This document shows, one piece after another, positions 14,378 to 24,165 of a DNA stretch of 37,612 bases. Position numbers and translations under genes: made by a program. Every line of letters starts with the position of its first letter. Positions within the stretch are counted from its first letter, which is position 1. The notes under the pieces are model-generated. The model had not been told where the DNA came from. It made no database searches and saw nothing but the letters and a program-made list of their open reading frames with translations. The DNA is from a bacterium (GTDB lineage: Bacteria > Bacteroidota > Bacteroidia > CAILMK01 > JACPUW01), in the NCBI GenBank assembly GCA_016124515.1, contig WGNN01000145.1:1-37612 (forward strand), given 5' to 3'.

Positions 14378-16988
14378 CCTGCACTGTTCCGCTCAGGTTA
14401 CGCGATTCTTCGTCTTTTCCAAAGGCTTCAATTACATAATAGTAAGCGCCTTCCATTACCAATTTGCCGTTAAATGTACCGTCCCACCAATCATAAGGGT
14501 CGTCGGTGTAAAACAACAACTCGCCCCATCGGTTGTAGATCGACATTTTAAAATCTCTTATCAAAACGGGGTGTATTTCAAATACATCGTTGCGCAAATC
14601 GTCGTTGGGCGTAAAGGCATTCGGTACCCAAAGTTTTGAGTAGCAGGTGTCGGTTGGATCTATCTTCAGCAAAATAGTATCCATTGGGCCTTTGCATCCT
14701 TTTGATTGGCCATATACGGTAAGTCTTATATCGTCGGCCACCACGCGGTAGTCTATGGCGTTGGTTGAGTCTTCCGTACTCCAAACGTATGATTCTGCAC
14801 CATCGGCTTCAAGGTTTACGTAGCGTCCTTTACAAACCCACACGGTATCGTTTTCAACTTGCGAACTTGCCAAGTGGGCATAAACCTGTGGAAGTTGTAC
14901 CACATTTACATTCACAAATCCAACGGCATCGCCGCATTGCTCACCGTTTGAAATTTCTACACGGTAGGCCGTGGGCTTGTCGGGCTTTACCAGAGCGGTT
15001 CGTTTCAGGTCGCTGCCCAATATGTCTTCGCCATACCATTTATAAAAGCGTCCGCCTTTGGCCCCAATTTCCACCGCCGATCCATTGCATATCGTGGTAT
15101 CGCCATAGGTGGTTATTTCAATTCCCGCAAGGGTGGTTACCAAAATATCGTCTTGGATTTTGCAGCCATTTGCATCTTCAACGGTAAGGGTATAGAGCAC
15201 AAGCGTATCTTTTATACCTTCTATAGTTATGTCGCGTGCACTTGGATCGGTGGTAATGGCATAGGTGGGGTCCCAACTGTATTTATAAGGGCTTTTGCCA
15301 CTTAGCGAGTCTATTACCACATCAAGCGTTTCGGTAACACACAAAAAGGTATCAGAGCCTATGTACAAATACGGCGGCTTATTCACCGTTACTTTCACCT
15401 GATCGGTAGCGCTGCATTTATTTTCATCTTCTACCCTTAGGGTAAAAGTGGTGGTTTGGTTCAGGTCAAGTATCATGGGGCTGGCGCTGTTGGGTTTGTT
15501 AAACAGTCCTGCGGGTTTCCAGCTGTAGTAAAAAAATCCTTGCTCGGCGTTGAAAAATGCCGTATCGCCAAGGCAAATTTCCATATCACTCCCTGCATCA
15601 ACTGTAAATGCGGGTATTACCGATACTTTAACAGAATCTTCTATTGGGCAATAACCATTTGATGCAATGACATGATAAGTGGTGGTTTTTTTAGGAAAAG
15701 CCATTGGGTTGGCTATGGTAGTGGAAGAGAGTCCGGTGGTGGTGCCTACCCATTTGTAGGTTTTACCTCCGGTTACCAGCAATTTTGCAGTATCACCTTC
15801 ACAAATATTTACGTCAGAACCAGCATCGGTTTTGGTAAGTGGCCTCACAATTACTTTTACTGAGTCAACAGTTTTGCATTGGTTCCCATCGTCGGCATAC
15901 ACATCGTAGCGGGTGGTTGTTTTAGGAAAAACCTGCGGGGCTGCACTGCGGTAGTCGTCAATATATGCTTTCGGTGTCCACGCGTAATTGGTAGCACCTG
16001 TAACGGTTATTTGCACGGTGTCGCCATAGCAGATATCCTTATCGGCACTTACTGTTATTTTGGGGTACGGGTGCACGGTTATTTGCATTTCGTCGGTTGA
16101 TGAGCAAGTGCCCAAAACCGCTTTGAGCGTGTAGGTGTAAGTACCGGGTGAAGTTGGTTTGGTTATGGGGTTTGCAATGTATTTATCGTCAATAGGGGCG
16201 GTGCTGCTCCACTCAAAAAACTCCAGGTACTGGGCATTCAATTGGTATTCATCTCCTATACATATTTCAACATCTTTGCCTGCGTAGGCTTTGTTTTTGC
16301 CGCACGAGCTTATTTTAGCATCAATAGATGGACGTGCCAGCGGGCTGGTAAATTCTGAACTGGCAAAATTTACACTTCGCGTTCCAGTCTCATTGGCCAA
16401 CCTTATTTCTATCCCGAAATTACTGTCGGGATATTGTCGCCAAAAGTTGATAAATGAAACTATGTTGATTTTGTAATCTTCGTCGCCAATGCTGGTTCCG
16501 CTTACTTTTATTTCATCTCTTTTGGAAGTAATGGGCATGCGGTAGGGGGCAATCAAAGGTGGGGTTTTCCAGCGCAGGGTGTCGTCGCCCCAGTCTTCGG
16601 TTATTCTTGCTATGATAAAATCATTCGCACCCGAGGTGGTTTTGTGCGAATCGAGCGCATTGCCGGTAAATTTCAGGTTGAGGTAGGCGTTGCTCCAACT
16701 GCATGAGTTGTTGGCATCAAAAGCCAAGTCAAACTTAATGAAAGACCGGGTTACCAAATATTGCTTGCTATTGTAGGGAGCAGACGATGCGGTAATTTTT
16801 TTCGATGTCCTCAAAATCATTGAGTCGGCACCCAGCCCAATGCTATCGGTTATACGCTGGGCTGTTACGTCAATCCAGTTGTGGTGGGTCGATGGGGAAA
16901 TTGTATAGTCGCATGTCTGTGCGAAAACGCTTGTTGTAGCGAATAGTAAAATAAGATAGACAAGCGGAGTTTTTGGTGTTTTAAACAT
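14367..16988 (-). CDS. Secreted protein: DNRLRE-like N-terminal domain, multiple Ig/PKD-like repeats, T9SS type B C-terminal domain
   Basis: Likely start MFKTPKTPLVYLILLFATTSVFAQ (signal peptide) at 16988 rather than ORF start 17318; repeats 'AGSDVNICEGDTAKLLVTGG', 'AGSDMEICLGDTAFFNAEQG'; C-term 'LWVPNAFTPNDDLRNDVFEI...MSIYNRWGELLFYTDDPYDWWDGTFNGK'. Confidence 0.88.
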   Translation of the reverse strand: MFKTPKTPLVYLILLFATTSVFAQTCDYTISPSTHHNWIDVTAQRITDSIGLGADSMILRTSKKITASSAPYNSKQYLVTRSFIKFDLAFDANNSCSWSNAYLNLKFTGNALDSHKTTSGANDFIIARITEDWGDDTLRWKTPPLIAPYRMPITSKRDEIKVSGTSIGDEDYKINIVSFINFWRQYPDSNFGIEIRLANETGTRSVNFASSEFTSPLARPSIDAKISSCGKNKAYAGKDVEICIGDEYQLNAQYLEFFEWSSTAPIDDKYIANPITKPTSPGTYTYTLKAVLGTCSSTDEMQITVHPYPKITVSADKDICYGDTVQITVTGATNYAWTPKAYIDDYRSAAPQVFPKTTTRYDVYADDGNQCKTVDSVKVIVRPLTKTDAGSDVNICEGDTAKLLVTGGKTYKWVGTTTGLSSTTIANPMAFPKKTTTYHVIASNGYCPIEDSVKVSVIPAFTVDAGSDMEICLGDTAFFNAEQGFFYYSWKPAGLFNKPNSASPMILDLNQTTTFTLRVEDENKCSATDQVKVTVNKPPYLYIGSDTFLCVTETLDVVIDSLSGKSPYKYSWDPTYAITTDPSARDITIEGIKDTLVLYTLTVEDANGCKIQDDILVTTLAGIEITTYGDTTICNGSAVEIGAKGGRFYKWYGEDILGSDLKRTALVKPDKPTAYRVEISNGEQCGDAVGFVNVNVVQLPQVYAHLASSQVENDTVWVCKGRYVNLEADGAESYVWSTEDSTNAIDYRVVADDIRLTVYGQSKGCKGPMDTILLKIDPTDTCYSKLWVPNAFTPNDDLRNDVFEIHPVLIRDFKMSIYNRWGELLFYTDDPYDWWDGTFNGKLVMEGAYYYVIEAFGKDEESRNLSGTVQVIY

Positions 16989-17011
16989 AATTGCGCTACT
17001 TATGCAATGGC

Positions 17012-17042
17012 CAAAAATACATTTTTGCAATATTAGCGAAAA
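17012..17042 (-). promoter_or_regulatory. Bacteroidota sigma-A-type promoter for the T9SS cargo gene
   Basis: Minus strand TTTT-N19-TATTTTTG; perfect -7 box TAnnTTTG, 3/4 match at -33, 24 bp upstream of the ATG at 16988. Confidence 0.6.
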
Positions 17043-17073
17043 CTTAATGTGAAGAATACCTGAAAACATTGAT

Positions 17074-18018
17074 ATGAAAACAAAGGGGAAATTTATACAA
17101 CTGTCAAGAAATGAGCAGATTGGCTTTATGGTTATCGCTGTTTTAATTTTACTCACATTGGCCGCAAAGGCAGTGATAAAGCAGATAAACATGAATTCTG
17201 AGCCCGTAGATACCGCCCTTGTAGCCACATTGGAGCGTGCGTTGGCACAAAACGCAGCAAGGGAAAAACAGGTGGAAGATATGGCCGAAATGTCGTTTTC
17301 GTTCAATCCGAACCGCATTAGCTACGACAGTTTGTTGCTCTTGGGTTTCTCAGAAAACCTGGCAAAGCGATTTATCAATTACCGCTCTGCCGGCAATGGA
17401 TTTTACAATGCCGAGGCAGTATTTAAATTGTATGGCCTGGACAGTAGTTTGAAGAAACGTATTGATACGCTCATGTTTTTCAGCAAATCGGCTGCTCAAG
17501 AAAATGATGATACAAAGCCGGCAAGTAACGAATTGGCCACTGAGCGTGCATCAACATTTCACAATACAAAAAAGCCCGATTATAAAAACGAGAGAAAGCC
17601 CTTTCGCAAGAAGGAGCACTTGACCATCCATCTCAACAGAACAGATACAAGTGAACTTCAAAAAATTTATGGGATAGGTTCCGCACTTTCTGAACGCATC
17701 ATTAACTACCGCAATATGTTGGGAGGCTTTGTGCGTCCCACCCAGTTTTTTGAAGTGTATGGGGTAGATTCTCAAAAAATTGACCTGAAGAATGTCACCC
17801 TGCTAGCCGACTCGCAAAATGTGAAAAAAGTGGCCATAAACGAGTTGGATGCCGATGCTTTGGCGCAATTGCCCTATTTCAACAACAAGCAAAGCAGGGT
17901 TATAGTCAACTACCGAAACGAGCATGGCGACTACCAATCTTACGGCGATTTGTTGCGCACTAAAGTGGTATCTAAAGAGCAACTTCAGCAACTAATTGGA
18001 TATCTTCAATTTGAATAA
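17074..18018 (+). CDS. ComEA-like helix-hairpin-helix protein
   Basis: 314 aa; N-terminal TM; repeated HhH segments 'LLLLGFSENLAKRFINYRSAGNGFYNAEAVFKLYGLD', 'LQKIYGIGSALSERIINYRNMLGGFVRPTQFFEVYGVD', 'LAQLPYFNNKQSRVIVNYRNEHGDYQSYGDLL'. Confidence 0.85.
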   Translation: MKTKGKFIQLSRNEQIGFMVIAVLILLTLAAKAVIKQINMNSEPVDTALVATLERALAQNAAREKQVEDMAEMSFSFNPNRISYDSLLLLGFSENLAKRFINYRSAGNGFYNAEAVFKLYGLDSSLKKRIDTLMFFSKSAAQENDDTKPASNELATERASTFHNTKKPDYKNERKPFRKKEHLTIHLNRTDTSELQKIYGIGSALSERIINYRNMLGGFVRPTQFFEVYGVDSQKIDLKNVTLLADSQNVKKVAINELDADALAQLPYFNNKQSRVIVNYRNEHGDYQSYGDLLRTKVVSKEQLQQLIGYLQFE

Positions 18019-18039
18019 GCTATTCTTTTAGAATAAATG

Positions 18040-18070
18040 TTTGCGCTATCAGAAAAGCACTTTATTTTTG
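18040..18070 (+). promoter_or_regulatory. Bacteroidota sigma-A-type promoter for rpsU
   Basis: TTTG(18040-18043)-N19-TATTTTTG(18063-18070): exact match to TTTG-N19-TAnnTTTG, 21 bp upstream of the rpsU ATG. Confidence 0.85.
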
Positions 18071-18091
18071 CGCTCCCAAATTTTAATGTAG

Positions 18092-18274
18092 ATGATTAGA
18101 GTTGTCGTAAAAGAAAGTGAATCAATTGATAAAGCCCTCAAAAGGTTTAAGAAGAAATTGGAGAAAACCCGCGTATTGAAGGATTTTCGTAACCGCCAGT
18201 TTTTCACCAAACCATCGGTAGAGCGTCGCGCTGAAATTATCAAGGCTAAATACAAGCAGTCTAAGTCCAATTAA
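18092..18274 (+). CDS. rpsU: 30S ribosomal protein bS21
   Basis: 60 aa 'MIRVVVKESESIDKALKRFKKKLEKTRVLKDFRNRQFFTKPSVERRAEIIKAKYKQ'. Confidence 0.97.
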   Translation: MIRVVVKESESIDKALKRFKKKLEKTRVLKDFRNRQFFTKPSVERRAEIIKAKYKQSKSN

Positions 18275-18280
18275 TTTAAT

Positions 18281-19177
18281 GTGTCCCACGATTGGACGAT
18301 AGCATTCTTCAACTGGCTCGAGAAAGAGAAAAAATACAGTCCGAATACCGTCAAATCGTACAGAACTGACATAATGATGTTTCAAAATTTCATTTTGGAT
18401 CAGTTTGAAAGTGCAGATATGTTGCAAGCAGGCAAAGCAGAAATAAGAACATGGGTAATGCACATGCTCGATGCAGGGCAGTCATATACCACTGTCAACC
18501 GCAAGCTTGTGTCGCTAAGCACCTTCTACAATTATGCAGTTCGTCAGGAAGCATTGGAAGCCAACCCCGTAGAAACCATCATACGACCCAAAAAACCTAA
18601 ACGGTTGGCTGGTTTTATAGATGAATCTACCACACAAAATATTTTCAGCAACACTGTATTCAACAATGAATTTAGTGGCTATCGCGACCGACTCATGTTG
18701 GAATTGTTGTACAATACCGGTGTAAGGGTGGCTGAGTTGATAGGAATAACCCACGGAAGTTTTGATGCCAACCGCAGCGAACTCAAAGTACTTGGAAAAG
18801 GAAACAAAGAGCGGTTTATTCCTGTGGGTACCTATATTATAGAGTTGGTTGAAACCTACAGCAGCTTGAAAAAAGCAGAAGGATATACTTGCGAGGCAGC
18901 TGCCCCCTTATTGGTAACCGACAAAGGCAAAAAACTGTATCCCGTGTTTGTTTCGCGCAAGGTAAAGGAAGTACTGACCGGATATGCCAATATTTCCAAA
19001 ACCAACCCGCATTTGTTCAGACACACATTTGCCACACATTTGCTAAACAATGGCGGCGATATCAATGCCATTAAAGAACTGTTGGGTCATGCATCCCTGG
19101 CTTCCACCTCGGTTTACACCCACAATTCCATTGAAAGATTAAAAGACGTTTATAAGAAATCACATCCACGTAAATAG
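18281..19177 (+). CDS. xerC: Tyrosine recombinase XerC/XerD-type
   Basis: 298 aa; 'LLYNTGVRVAELIGI', 'GKGNKERFIPV', 'NPHLFRHTFATHLLNNGGDINAIKELLGHASLASTSVYTH' (R-K-HxxR-H-Y catalytic set). ORF start may be GTG (18281). Confidence 0.92.
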   Translation: MSHDWTIAFFNWLEKEKKYSPNTVKSYRTDIMMFQNFILDQFESADMLQAGKAEIRTWVMHMLDAGQSYTTVNRKLVSLSTFYNYAVRQEALEANPVETIIRPKKPKRLAGFIDESTTQNIFSNTVFNNEFSGYRDRLMLELLYNTGVRVAELIGITHGSFDANRSELKVLGKGNKERFIPVGTYIIELVETYSSLKKAEGYTCEAAAPLLVTDKGKKLYPVFVSRKVKEVLTGYANISKTNPHLFRHTFATHLLNNGGDINAIKELLGHASLASTSVYTHNSIERLKDVYKKSHPRK

Positions 19178-19184
19178 CTAAGCG

Positions 19185-19481
19185 ATGAGAACAGAAATTA
19201 ATGCAGCCCATTTTGAAGTTGATGACAACTTAAAAGAATTGATAAATAAAAAGGTAGCCAAGTTTGAGCGCTTTTTTGACCATATAATTGACTGCATGGT
19301 TTTTCTAAACGAAGAAGGCCATTCAGAGCACAACAAAGTGCAAATTGTAGAGATTAAGCTCAATGTAAAAGAGGCCACTTTGTTTTGCAAAGAGTCGGCG
19401 CCACAGCACGAGGCAGCCATCGATTTGGCTGTTGAGAACATGAAAAGGCAGCTTAAGAAATACAAACAGAAACACAGTTAA
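19185..19481 (+). CDS. hpf: Ribosome hibernation-promoting factor, HPF/YfiA (RaiA) family
   Basis: 98 aa 'MRTEINAAHFEVDDNLKELINKKVAKFERFFDHI...EATLFCKESAPQHEAAIDLAVENMKRQLKKYKQK'. Confidence 0.9.
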   Translation: MRTEINAAHFEVDDNLKELINKKVAKFERFFDHIIDCMVFLNEEGHSEHNKVQIVEIKLNVKEATLFCKESAPQHEAAIDLAVENMKRQLKKYKQKHS

Positions 19482-19522
19482 AAAAATATCAAATCATCTG
19501 GCCGTTATATTAAAGGTTTATA

Positions 19523-19530
19523 TATCTTTG
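19523..19530 (+). promoter_or_regulatory. -7 promoter element (TATCTTTG) upstream of the tRNA-Tyr cluster
   Basis: Perfect TAnnTTTG, 46 bp upstream of tRNA-Tyr; no clear TTTG at -33. Confidence 0.5.
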
Positions 19531-19576
19531 CAGACCTTTTTTGAACAGTAGATCTTTTTTATAGTAGAATATACCC

Positions 19577-19659
19577 GGGGAGATTCCAGAGTGGCCAAAT
19601 GGGCCGGACTGTAAATCCGTTGGCGTAAGCCTTCGCAGGTTCGAATCCTGCTCTCCCCA
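19577..19659 (+). tRNA. tRNA-Tyr (anticodon GTA)
   Basis: GGGGAGA/TCTCCCC acceptor, anticodon GTA in 'GGACTGTAAATCC', long variable arm, 'GGTTCGAATCC' T-arm. Confidence 0.97.
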
Positions 19660-19662
19660 CAC

Positions 19663-19694
19663 AGCCCGCCTTGTGTTTTTCAAGGTGGGCTTTT
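19663..19694 (+). terminator. terminator-like hairpin between tRNA-Tyr and tRNA-Gly
   Basis: AGCCCGCCTTG-TGTTTTT-CAAGGTGGGCT-TTT; 11-bp stem with one G-U; short T run; ends 2 nt before tRNA-Gly. Confidence 0.6.
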
Positions 19695-19696
19695 AA

Positions 19697-19769
19697 GCGG
19701 ATGTAGCTCAATTGGTAGAGCATCAGCCTTCCAAGCTGAATGTTGCGGGTTCGAGTCTCGTCATCCGCT
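19697..19769 (+). tRNA. tRNA-Gly (anticodon TCC)
   Basis: GCGGATG/CATCCGC acceptor; anticodon loop CTTCCAA; 'GGGTTCGAGTCTC' T-arm. Confidence 0.97.
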
Positions 19770-19776
19770 CTGTAGT

Positions 19777-19848
<72 letters not shown>

Positions 19849-19892
19849 CTAAGTTAACTTTTTTAAGTACAGTCAACTAATTACATGAAGTC

Positions 19893-21080
19893 ATGGCAAA
19901 AGAAAAATTTGAAAGATCCAAGCCTCACTTAAATATTGGTACCTTGGGGCACGTGGATCATGGTAAAACCACATTAACCGCAGCAATCACCAAGGTATTA
20001 GCCGATGCAGGTTTGTCACAAGCGAGAAGCTTTGATTCAATTGATAATGCTCCCGAAGAAAAGGAAAGGGGTATTACAATCAACACAGCTCACGTTGAGT
20101 ACGAAACCCAAAATCGTCACTACGCCCACGTTGACTGTCCGGGTCACGCCGACTATGTGAAAAACATGGTTACTGGTGCTGCCCAAATGGACGGTGCTAT
20201 TTTGGTTGTTGCATCAACTGATGGTCCTATGCCTCAAACCAGAGAGCACATCCTTTTGGCTCGTCAGGTAGGTGTACCCAGAATTGTTGTATTTATGAAC
20301 AAAGTGGACGCCGTAGATGATGAAGAATTGCTCGAACTCGTTGAAATGGAAATCAGAGACCTGCTTTCTTTCTACGAATTTGACGGCGACAACGTACCTG
20401 TTATCCAAGGTTCTGCTCTTGGTGCACTCAACGGTGAGCCTAAATGGGTAGAAAAAGTAATGGAATTGATGGCTGCCGTAGATGAGTACATCGAAGAACC
20501 ACCACGTGCAACCGACCTTCCATTCGCAATGCCTATTGAAGACGTATTCTCAATTACAGGTCGTGGAACCGTAGCAACCGGTAGAATTGAAAGAGGTATC
20601 ATCAACGTTGGTGACCCTGTTCAAATCCTAGGTTTTGTAGCTCAACCACTTACCTCTACTTGTACTGGTATTGAAATGTTCAAAAAACTTCTCGATCGCG
20701 GTGAAGCCGGTGACAACGCTGGTATCCTTTTGAGAGGTATCGACAAAAACGATATCAGAAGAGGTATGGTAATTGCCAAACCAGGTTCAATAACTCCACA
20801 CACCAAATTCAAAGGCGAGATTTACGTATTGAAAAAAGAAGAAGGTGGTCGTCACACCCCATTCTTCAACAAATACCGTCCGCAATTCTACTTCCGTACT
20901 ACCGACGTAACAGGAGAAATCATGCTTCCTGAAGGTGTAGAAATGTGTATGCCCGGCGATAACTTAACCATTAACGTAGAGCTTATTGCTCCTATCGCAA
21001 TGGAAAAAGGTCTGCGTTTCGCTATCCGTGAAGGTGGTAGAACCGTAGGTGCTGGTCAAGTAACCGAAATAATCGCATAA
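19893..21080 (+). CDS. tuf: Elongation factor Tu
   Basis: 395 aa; '[15 protein letters not shown]', '[26 protein letters not shown]', 'NKVD'. Confidence 0.99.
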   Translation: MAKEKFERSKPHLNIGTLGHVDHGKTTLTAAITKVLADAGLSQARSFDSIDNAPEEKERGITINTAHVEYETQNRHYAHVDCPGHADYVKNMVTGAAQMDGAILVVASTDGPMPQTREHILLARQVGVPRIVVFMNKVDAVDDEELLELVEMEIRDLLSFYEFDGDNVPVIQGSALGALNGEPKWVEKVMELMAAVDEYIEEPPRATDLPFAMPIEDVFSITGRGTVATGRIERGIINVGDPVQILGFVAQPLTSTCTGIEMFKKLLDRGEAGDNAGILLRGIDKNDIRRGMVIAKPGSITPHTKFKGEIYVLKKEEGGRHTPFFNKYRPQFYFRTTDVTGEIMLPEGVEMCMPGDNLTINVELIAPIAMEKGLRFAIREGGRTVGAGQVTEIIA

Positions 21081-21094
21081 GATTATAAAGGCAA

Positions 21095-21167
21095 ACGGGT
21101 GTAGCTCAGCTGGTAGAGCAGTGGTCTCCAAAACCGAAGGTCGTGAGTTCGAATCTTACCACCCGTG
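21095..21167 (+). tRNA. tRNA-Trp (anticodon CCA)
   Basis: ACGGGTG/CACCCGT acceptor; anticodon loop CTCCAAA; between tuf and secE. Confidence 0.97.
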
Positions 21168-21182
21168 CAACATGAGTCAAAA

Positions 21183-21374
21183 ATGAATAAGTTAATTGGC
21201 AACATAAAATTATCGTTTGATGAGTTGCGACACAAAGTAACCTGGCCTACTTGGGACGAGTTGCAGGAGTCGGCAATCATCACTCTGGTAGCATCACTCA
21301 TCATAGCACTTTTCGTTTTTGCCATGGATTATGTCTTTGAGCTGGTAATGAAAGTGATTTACGAATTATTCTAG
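21183..21374 (+). CDS. secE: Preprotein translocase subunit SecE
   Basis: 63 aa 'MNKLIGNIKLSFDELRHKVTWPTWDELQESAIITLVASLIIALFVFAMDYVFELV'; between tRNA-Trp and nusG; ORF start at 21165 includes 6 extra codons. Confidence 0.95.
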   Translation: MNKLIGNIKLSFDELRHKVTWPTWDELQESAIITLVASLIIALFVFAMDYVFELVMKVIYELF

Positions 21375-21389
21375 AAGACAAAATTCAGA

Positions 21390-21974
21390 ATGGCAGAAGA
21401 TAACAAGTTCAAGTGGTATAGCTTAAAAACCGTATCAGGACAGGAAAAGAAGCTCAAAAACTACATCGAAAGTGAATTGTTGAGAGAAAACCTGGACCAA
21501 TATGTGAAGCAAATTCTCATACCACTGGAAAAGGTAGTTCAACTGCGACGTGGCAAAAAGGTAACCGTAGAACGCAACTTCTTTCCGGGTTACATATTTG
21601 TAGAAGCCTATATCCAAGACGAAAAGGAAGGCAGGTATTTTATCAACGCCTACGGCAAAGAAGTAGTTACCACTATAGTTGCTATAACCGGTGTTGCCAA
21701 ATTTTTGCCCAACAACGACAACCCCGAACCACTCAGAAACTCAGAAGTAAATCGCTTCCTGGGTAAGGTGGACGAGTTGAACGAAGCCCCCGAAAGTGTA
21801 GAAGTACCATTCCTTGTAGGGGAAGCCGTAAAAGTAATTGACGGTCCATTCAATGGCTTTACAGGCACTATTGAAGGTATCAATGAAGAAAAGAAAAAGC
21901 TCAAGGTAATTGTAAAAATCTTCGGACGAAGAACCCCTCTTGAGCTTAATTACATACAAGTAGAGAAAGAATAA
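21390..21974 (+). CDS. nusG: Transcription termination/antitermination factor NusG
   Basis: 194 aa '[23 protein letters not shown]', KOW '[49 protein letters not shown]'. Confidence 0.98.
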   Translation: MAEDNKFKWYSLKTVSGQEKKLKNYIESELLRENLDQYVKQILIPLEKVVQLRRGKKVTVERNFFPGYIFVEAYIQDEKEGRYFINAYGKEVVTTIVAITGVAKFLPNNDNPEPLRNSEVNRFLGKVDELNEAPESVEVPFLVGEAVKVIDGPFNGFTGTIEGINEEKKKLKVIVKIFGRRTPLELNYIQVEKE

Positions 21975-21976
21975 TC

Positions 21977-22429
21977 ATGGCCAAGGAAGTAACCGGATTC
22001 ATCAAGCTCCAGATCAAAGGCGGAGCTGCCAACCCATCGCCACCCGTAGGTCCGGCATTGGGTTCAAAAGGTGTTAACATCATGGAGTTCTGCAAGCAAT
22101 TCAATGCCAGAACACAGGATAAAGCAGGAAAGGTATTACCCGTGGTAATTACCGTATTCAGCGACAAGTCATTCGACTTTGTGGTAAAAACCCCACCCGT
22201 TGCTGTACAATTGATGGAAGTATCTAAAGCAAAAAAAGGATCTCCACAACCCAACCGTCAAAAAATTGCTTCAGTTTCATGGAGTCAGGTTGAAGAAATT
22301 GCGAAAGACAAACTTCCCGACCTGAATACAATCAATGTAGAAAGCGCCATGAGAATGGTAGCCGGTACCGCACGCAGTATGGGTATCACCGTAAGCGGCG
22401 ATGCTCCTTGGGAAACAAGCGAAAACTAA
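21977..22429 (+). CDS. rplK: 50S ribosomal protein uL11
   Basis: '[54 protein letters not shown]'. Confidence 0.98.
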   Translation: MAKEVTGFIKLQIKGGAANPSPPVGPALGSKGVNIMEFCKQFNARTQDKAGKVLPVVITVFSDKSFDFVVKTPPVAVQLMEVSKAKKGSPQPNRQKIASVSWSQVEEIAKDKLPDLNTINVESAMRMVAGTARSMGITVSGDAPWETSEN

Positions 22430-22436
22430 TACAGAA

Positions 22437-23132
22437 ATGGCAATTTCAAAGAAAAGAAAAGAAGTGTTGGCCAAATTGGAGGCCGACAAAGCATACTCGC
22501 TGGAGGAAAGTGCCAAATTGGTGAAGGAAGTAACCTTTACCAAATTTGATTCATCGGTTGACTTAAGCGTGCGCTTGGGTGTTGACCCCAAAAAAGCCAA
22601 CCAAATGGTTAGGGGCACTGTGTCGCTACCACATGGTATCGGCAAAACCGTACGCGTATTGGCTTTGGTTACTCCCGACAAAGAAGATGATGCCCGCGAA
22701 GCCGGTGCCGACTTTGTTGGTCTCGATGAGTTTATCACCAAAATTCAAGGCGGCTGGACCGATATTGATGTAATCATCACCATGCCTGCAGTGATGCCAA
22801 AAATTGGTAGATTGGGTAGAATACTCGGACCAAGAGGCCTCATGCCAAACCCCAAATCTGGTACCGTTACTGACGATATCAAAGATGCAGTAGCTTCGGT
22901 AAAAGCCGGTAAAATCGACTTCAAAGTTGATAAATATGGTATCATCAATACCACTATTGGCCGGGCTTCATTTAGCGAAGACAAGCTGTACGAAAACGCA
23001 ATTGAGCTGTTACATACCATAAATCGATTGAAACCATCGGCTGCAAAAGGCACTTATTTCAAGAGCCTGCACATTTCTTCCACAATGAGTCCTGGAATTA
23101 AAATTGACTCAAAAACAGTTCCCGGTTTATAG
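22437..23132 (+). CDS. rplA: 50S ribosomal protein uL1
   Basis: Start [15 protein letters not shown] at 22437; '[29 protein letters not shown]'. Confidence 0.98.
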   Translation: MAISKKRKEVLAKLEADKAYSLEESAKLVKEVTFTKFDSSVDLSVRLGVDPKKANQMVRGTVSLPHGIGKTVRVLALVTPDKEDDAREAGADFVGLDEFITKIQGGWTDIDVIITMPAVMPKIGRLGRILGPRGLMPNPKSGTVTDDIKDAVASVKAGKIDFKVDKYGIINTTIGRASFSEDKLYENAIELLHTINRLKPSAAKGTYFKSLHISSTMSPGIKIDSKTVPGL

Positions 23133-23154
23133 GGAACATAAAAAGCAATTCTGA

Positions 23155-23715
23155 ATGAACAGAGACGACAAACACAGAATTGTTCAAGAACTTGCCCAGC
23201 GCATCGCTGAAGGTGACCGCACGTTCTATCTTGCCGATATAGGCGGAATGACCGTGAAGGACACTACCGAGTTGCGCAAGCTTTGTCACGAAATGGATAT
23301 TCACTTGCAAGTGGTAAAAAACAAATTAGTTGTTAAAGCCCTTGAAAGTCTGGAAATCACTGACGCGGCCCTAATTGGTTCACTTAAAGGTGATACGAGC
23401 ATCATGATAGCTTCCAACATGAAAGCTCCCGCCGAACTGATTAAGAAATTCCGCAAGTCATACAAAAAGCCCCTGCTAAAAGCTGCCTATATCCAAGAGG
23501 CCGTATTTGTAGGAGACGACAAGCTGCAACAAGTTCTGGAACTAAAATCCAAAGAAGAAATTCTTGGAGAAATTATCGGAATACTACAATCTCCTGCACA
23601 ACGAATTGTTAGCGCAATTCAAGCCCCAGCTGGAAAGTTAGCCGGCATTCTAAGCCTGGAAGGAGAAGGTAAATTGGCGGATTTAGGAAAAAAAGACGAC
23701 AAACAAGCTGCATAA
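23155..23715 (+). CDS. rplJ: 50S ribosomal protein uL10
   Basis: 186 aa, uL10 fold sequence, between rplA and rplL. Confidence 0.96.
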   Translation: MNRDDKHRIVQELAQRIAEGDRTFYLADIGGMTVKDTTELRKLCHEMDIHLQVVKNKLVVKALESLEITDAALIGSLKGDTSIMIASNMKAPAELIKKFRKSYKKPLLKAAYIQEAVFVGDDKLQQVLELKSKEEILGEIIGILQSPAQRIVSAIQAPAGKLAGILSLEGEGKLADLGKKDDKQAA

Positions 23716-23739
23716 CTTAAATAATTAAAAAGCAAGAAA

Positions 23740-24123
23740 ATGGCTGAATTAAAAGAATTAGCTGAAAGCCTGGTAAACCTTACCGTAAAAGAAGCCAACG
23801 AGTTGGCTCAAATTTTAAAAGAAGAGTACGGCATTGAACCTGCTGCCGCTGCTCCGGTTGCTGTAATGGCTGGCCCTGGCGCTGGCGACGATGCTCCCGC
23901 TGCTGCAGAACAAACCGAGTTCGATGTTATCTTGAAGGCTGCCGGTGGTTCTAAACTCAACGTTGTAAAAGTTGTGAAAAATATTACCGGTCTTGGTTTG
24001 AAAGAAGCCAAGGAAATTGTTGACGGTGCTCCAAAAGCTGTAAAAGAAGGCGCTTCTAAAGAAGAAGCTGAGAGCATTAAACAACAATTAGAAGAAGCCG
24101 GTGCTGAGGTGGAACTTAAGTAA
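23740..24123 (+). CDS. rplL: 50S ribosomal protein bL12
   Basis: 127 aa; Ala-rich hinge; '[45 protein letters not shown]'. Confidence 0.98.
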   Translation: MAELKELAESLVNLTVKEANELAQILKEEYGIEPAAAAPVAVMAGPGAGDDAPAAAEQTEFDVILKAAGGSKLNVVKVVKNITGLGLKEAKEIVDGAPKAVKEGASKEEAESIKQQLEEAGAEVELK

Positions 24124-24165
24124 CATCCGTAACTTAATTCCCTTTACTTCGGGAAAACTAAATTT

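Noticed and set aside
16989-17318. N-terminal extension of the 14367-17318 ORF
   Set aside because: A signal peptide starts at M(16988), a -7 box lies at 17012-17019, and the extension overlaps the ComEA-like gene.
18281-19177. Tyrosine recombinase as evidence of a mobile element or integron
   Set aside because: Sits between rpsU and hpf in housekeeping context with a full XerC/D motif set; no attachment repeats or cargo seen.
21083-21325. 80-aa minus-strand ORF (GGKIRTHDLRFWRPLLYQLSYTRLPL)
   Set aside because: Antisense of tRNA-Trp and secE; same spurious-ORF class.
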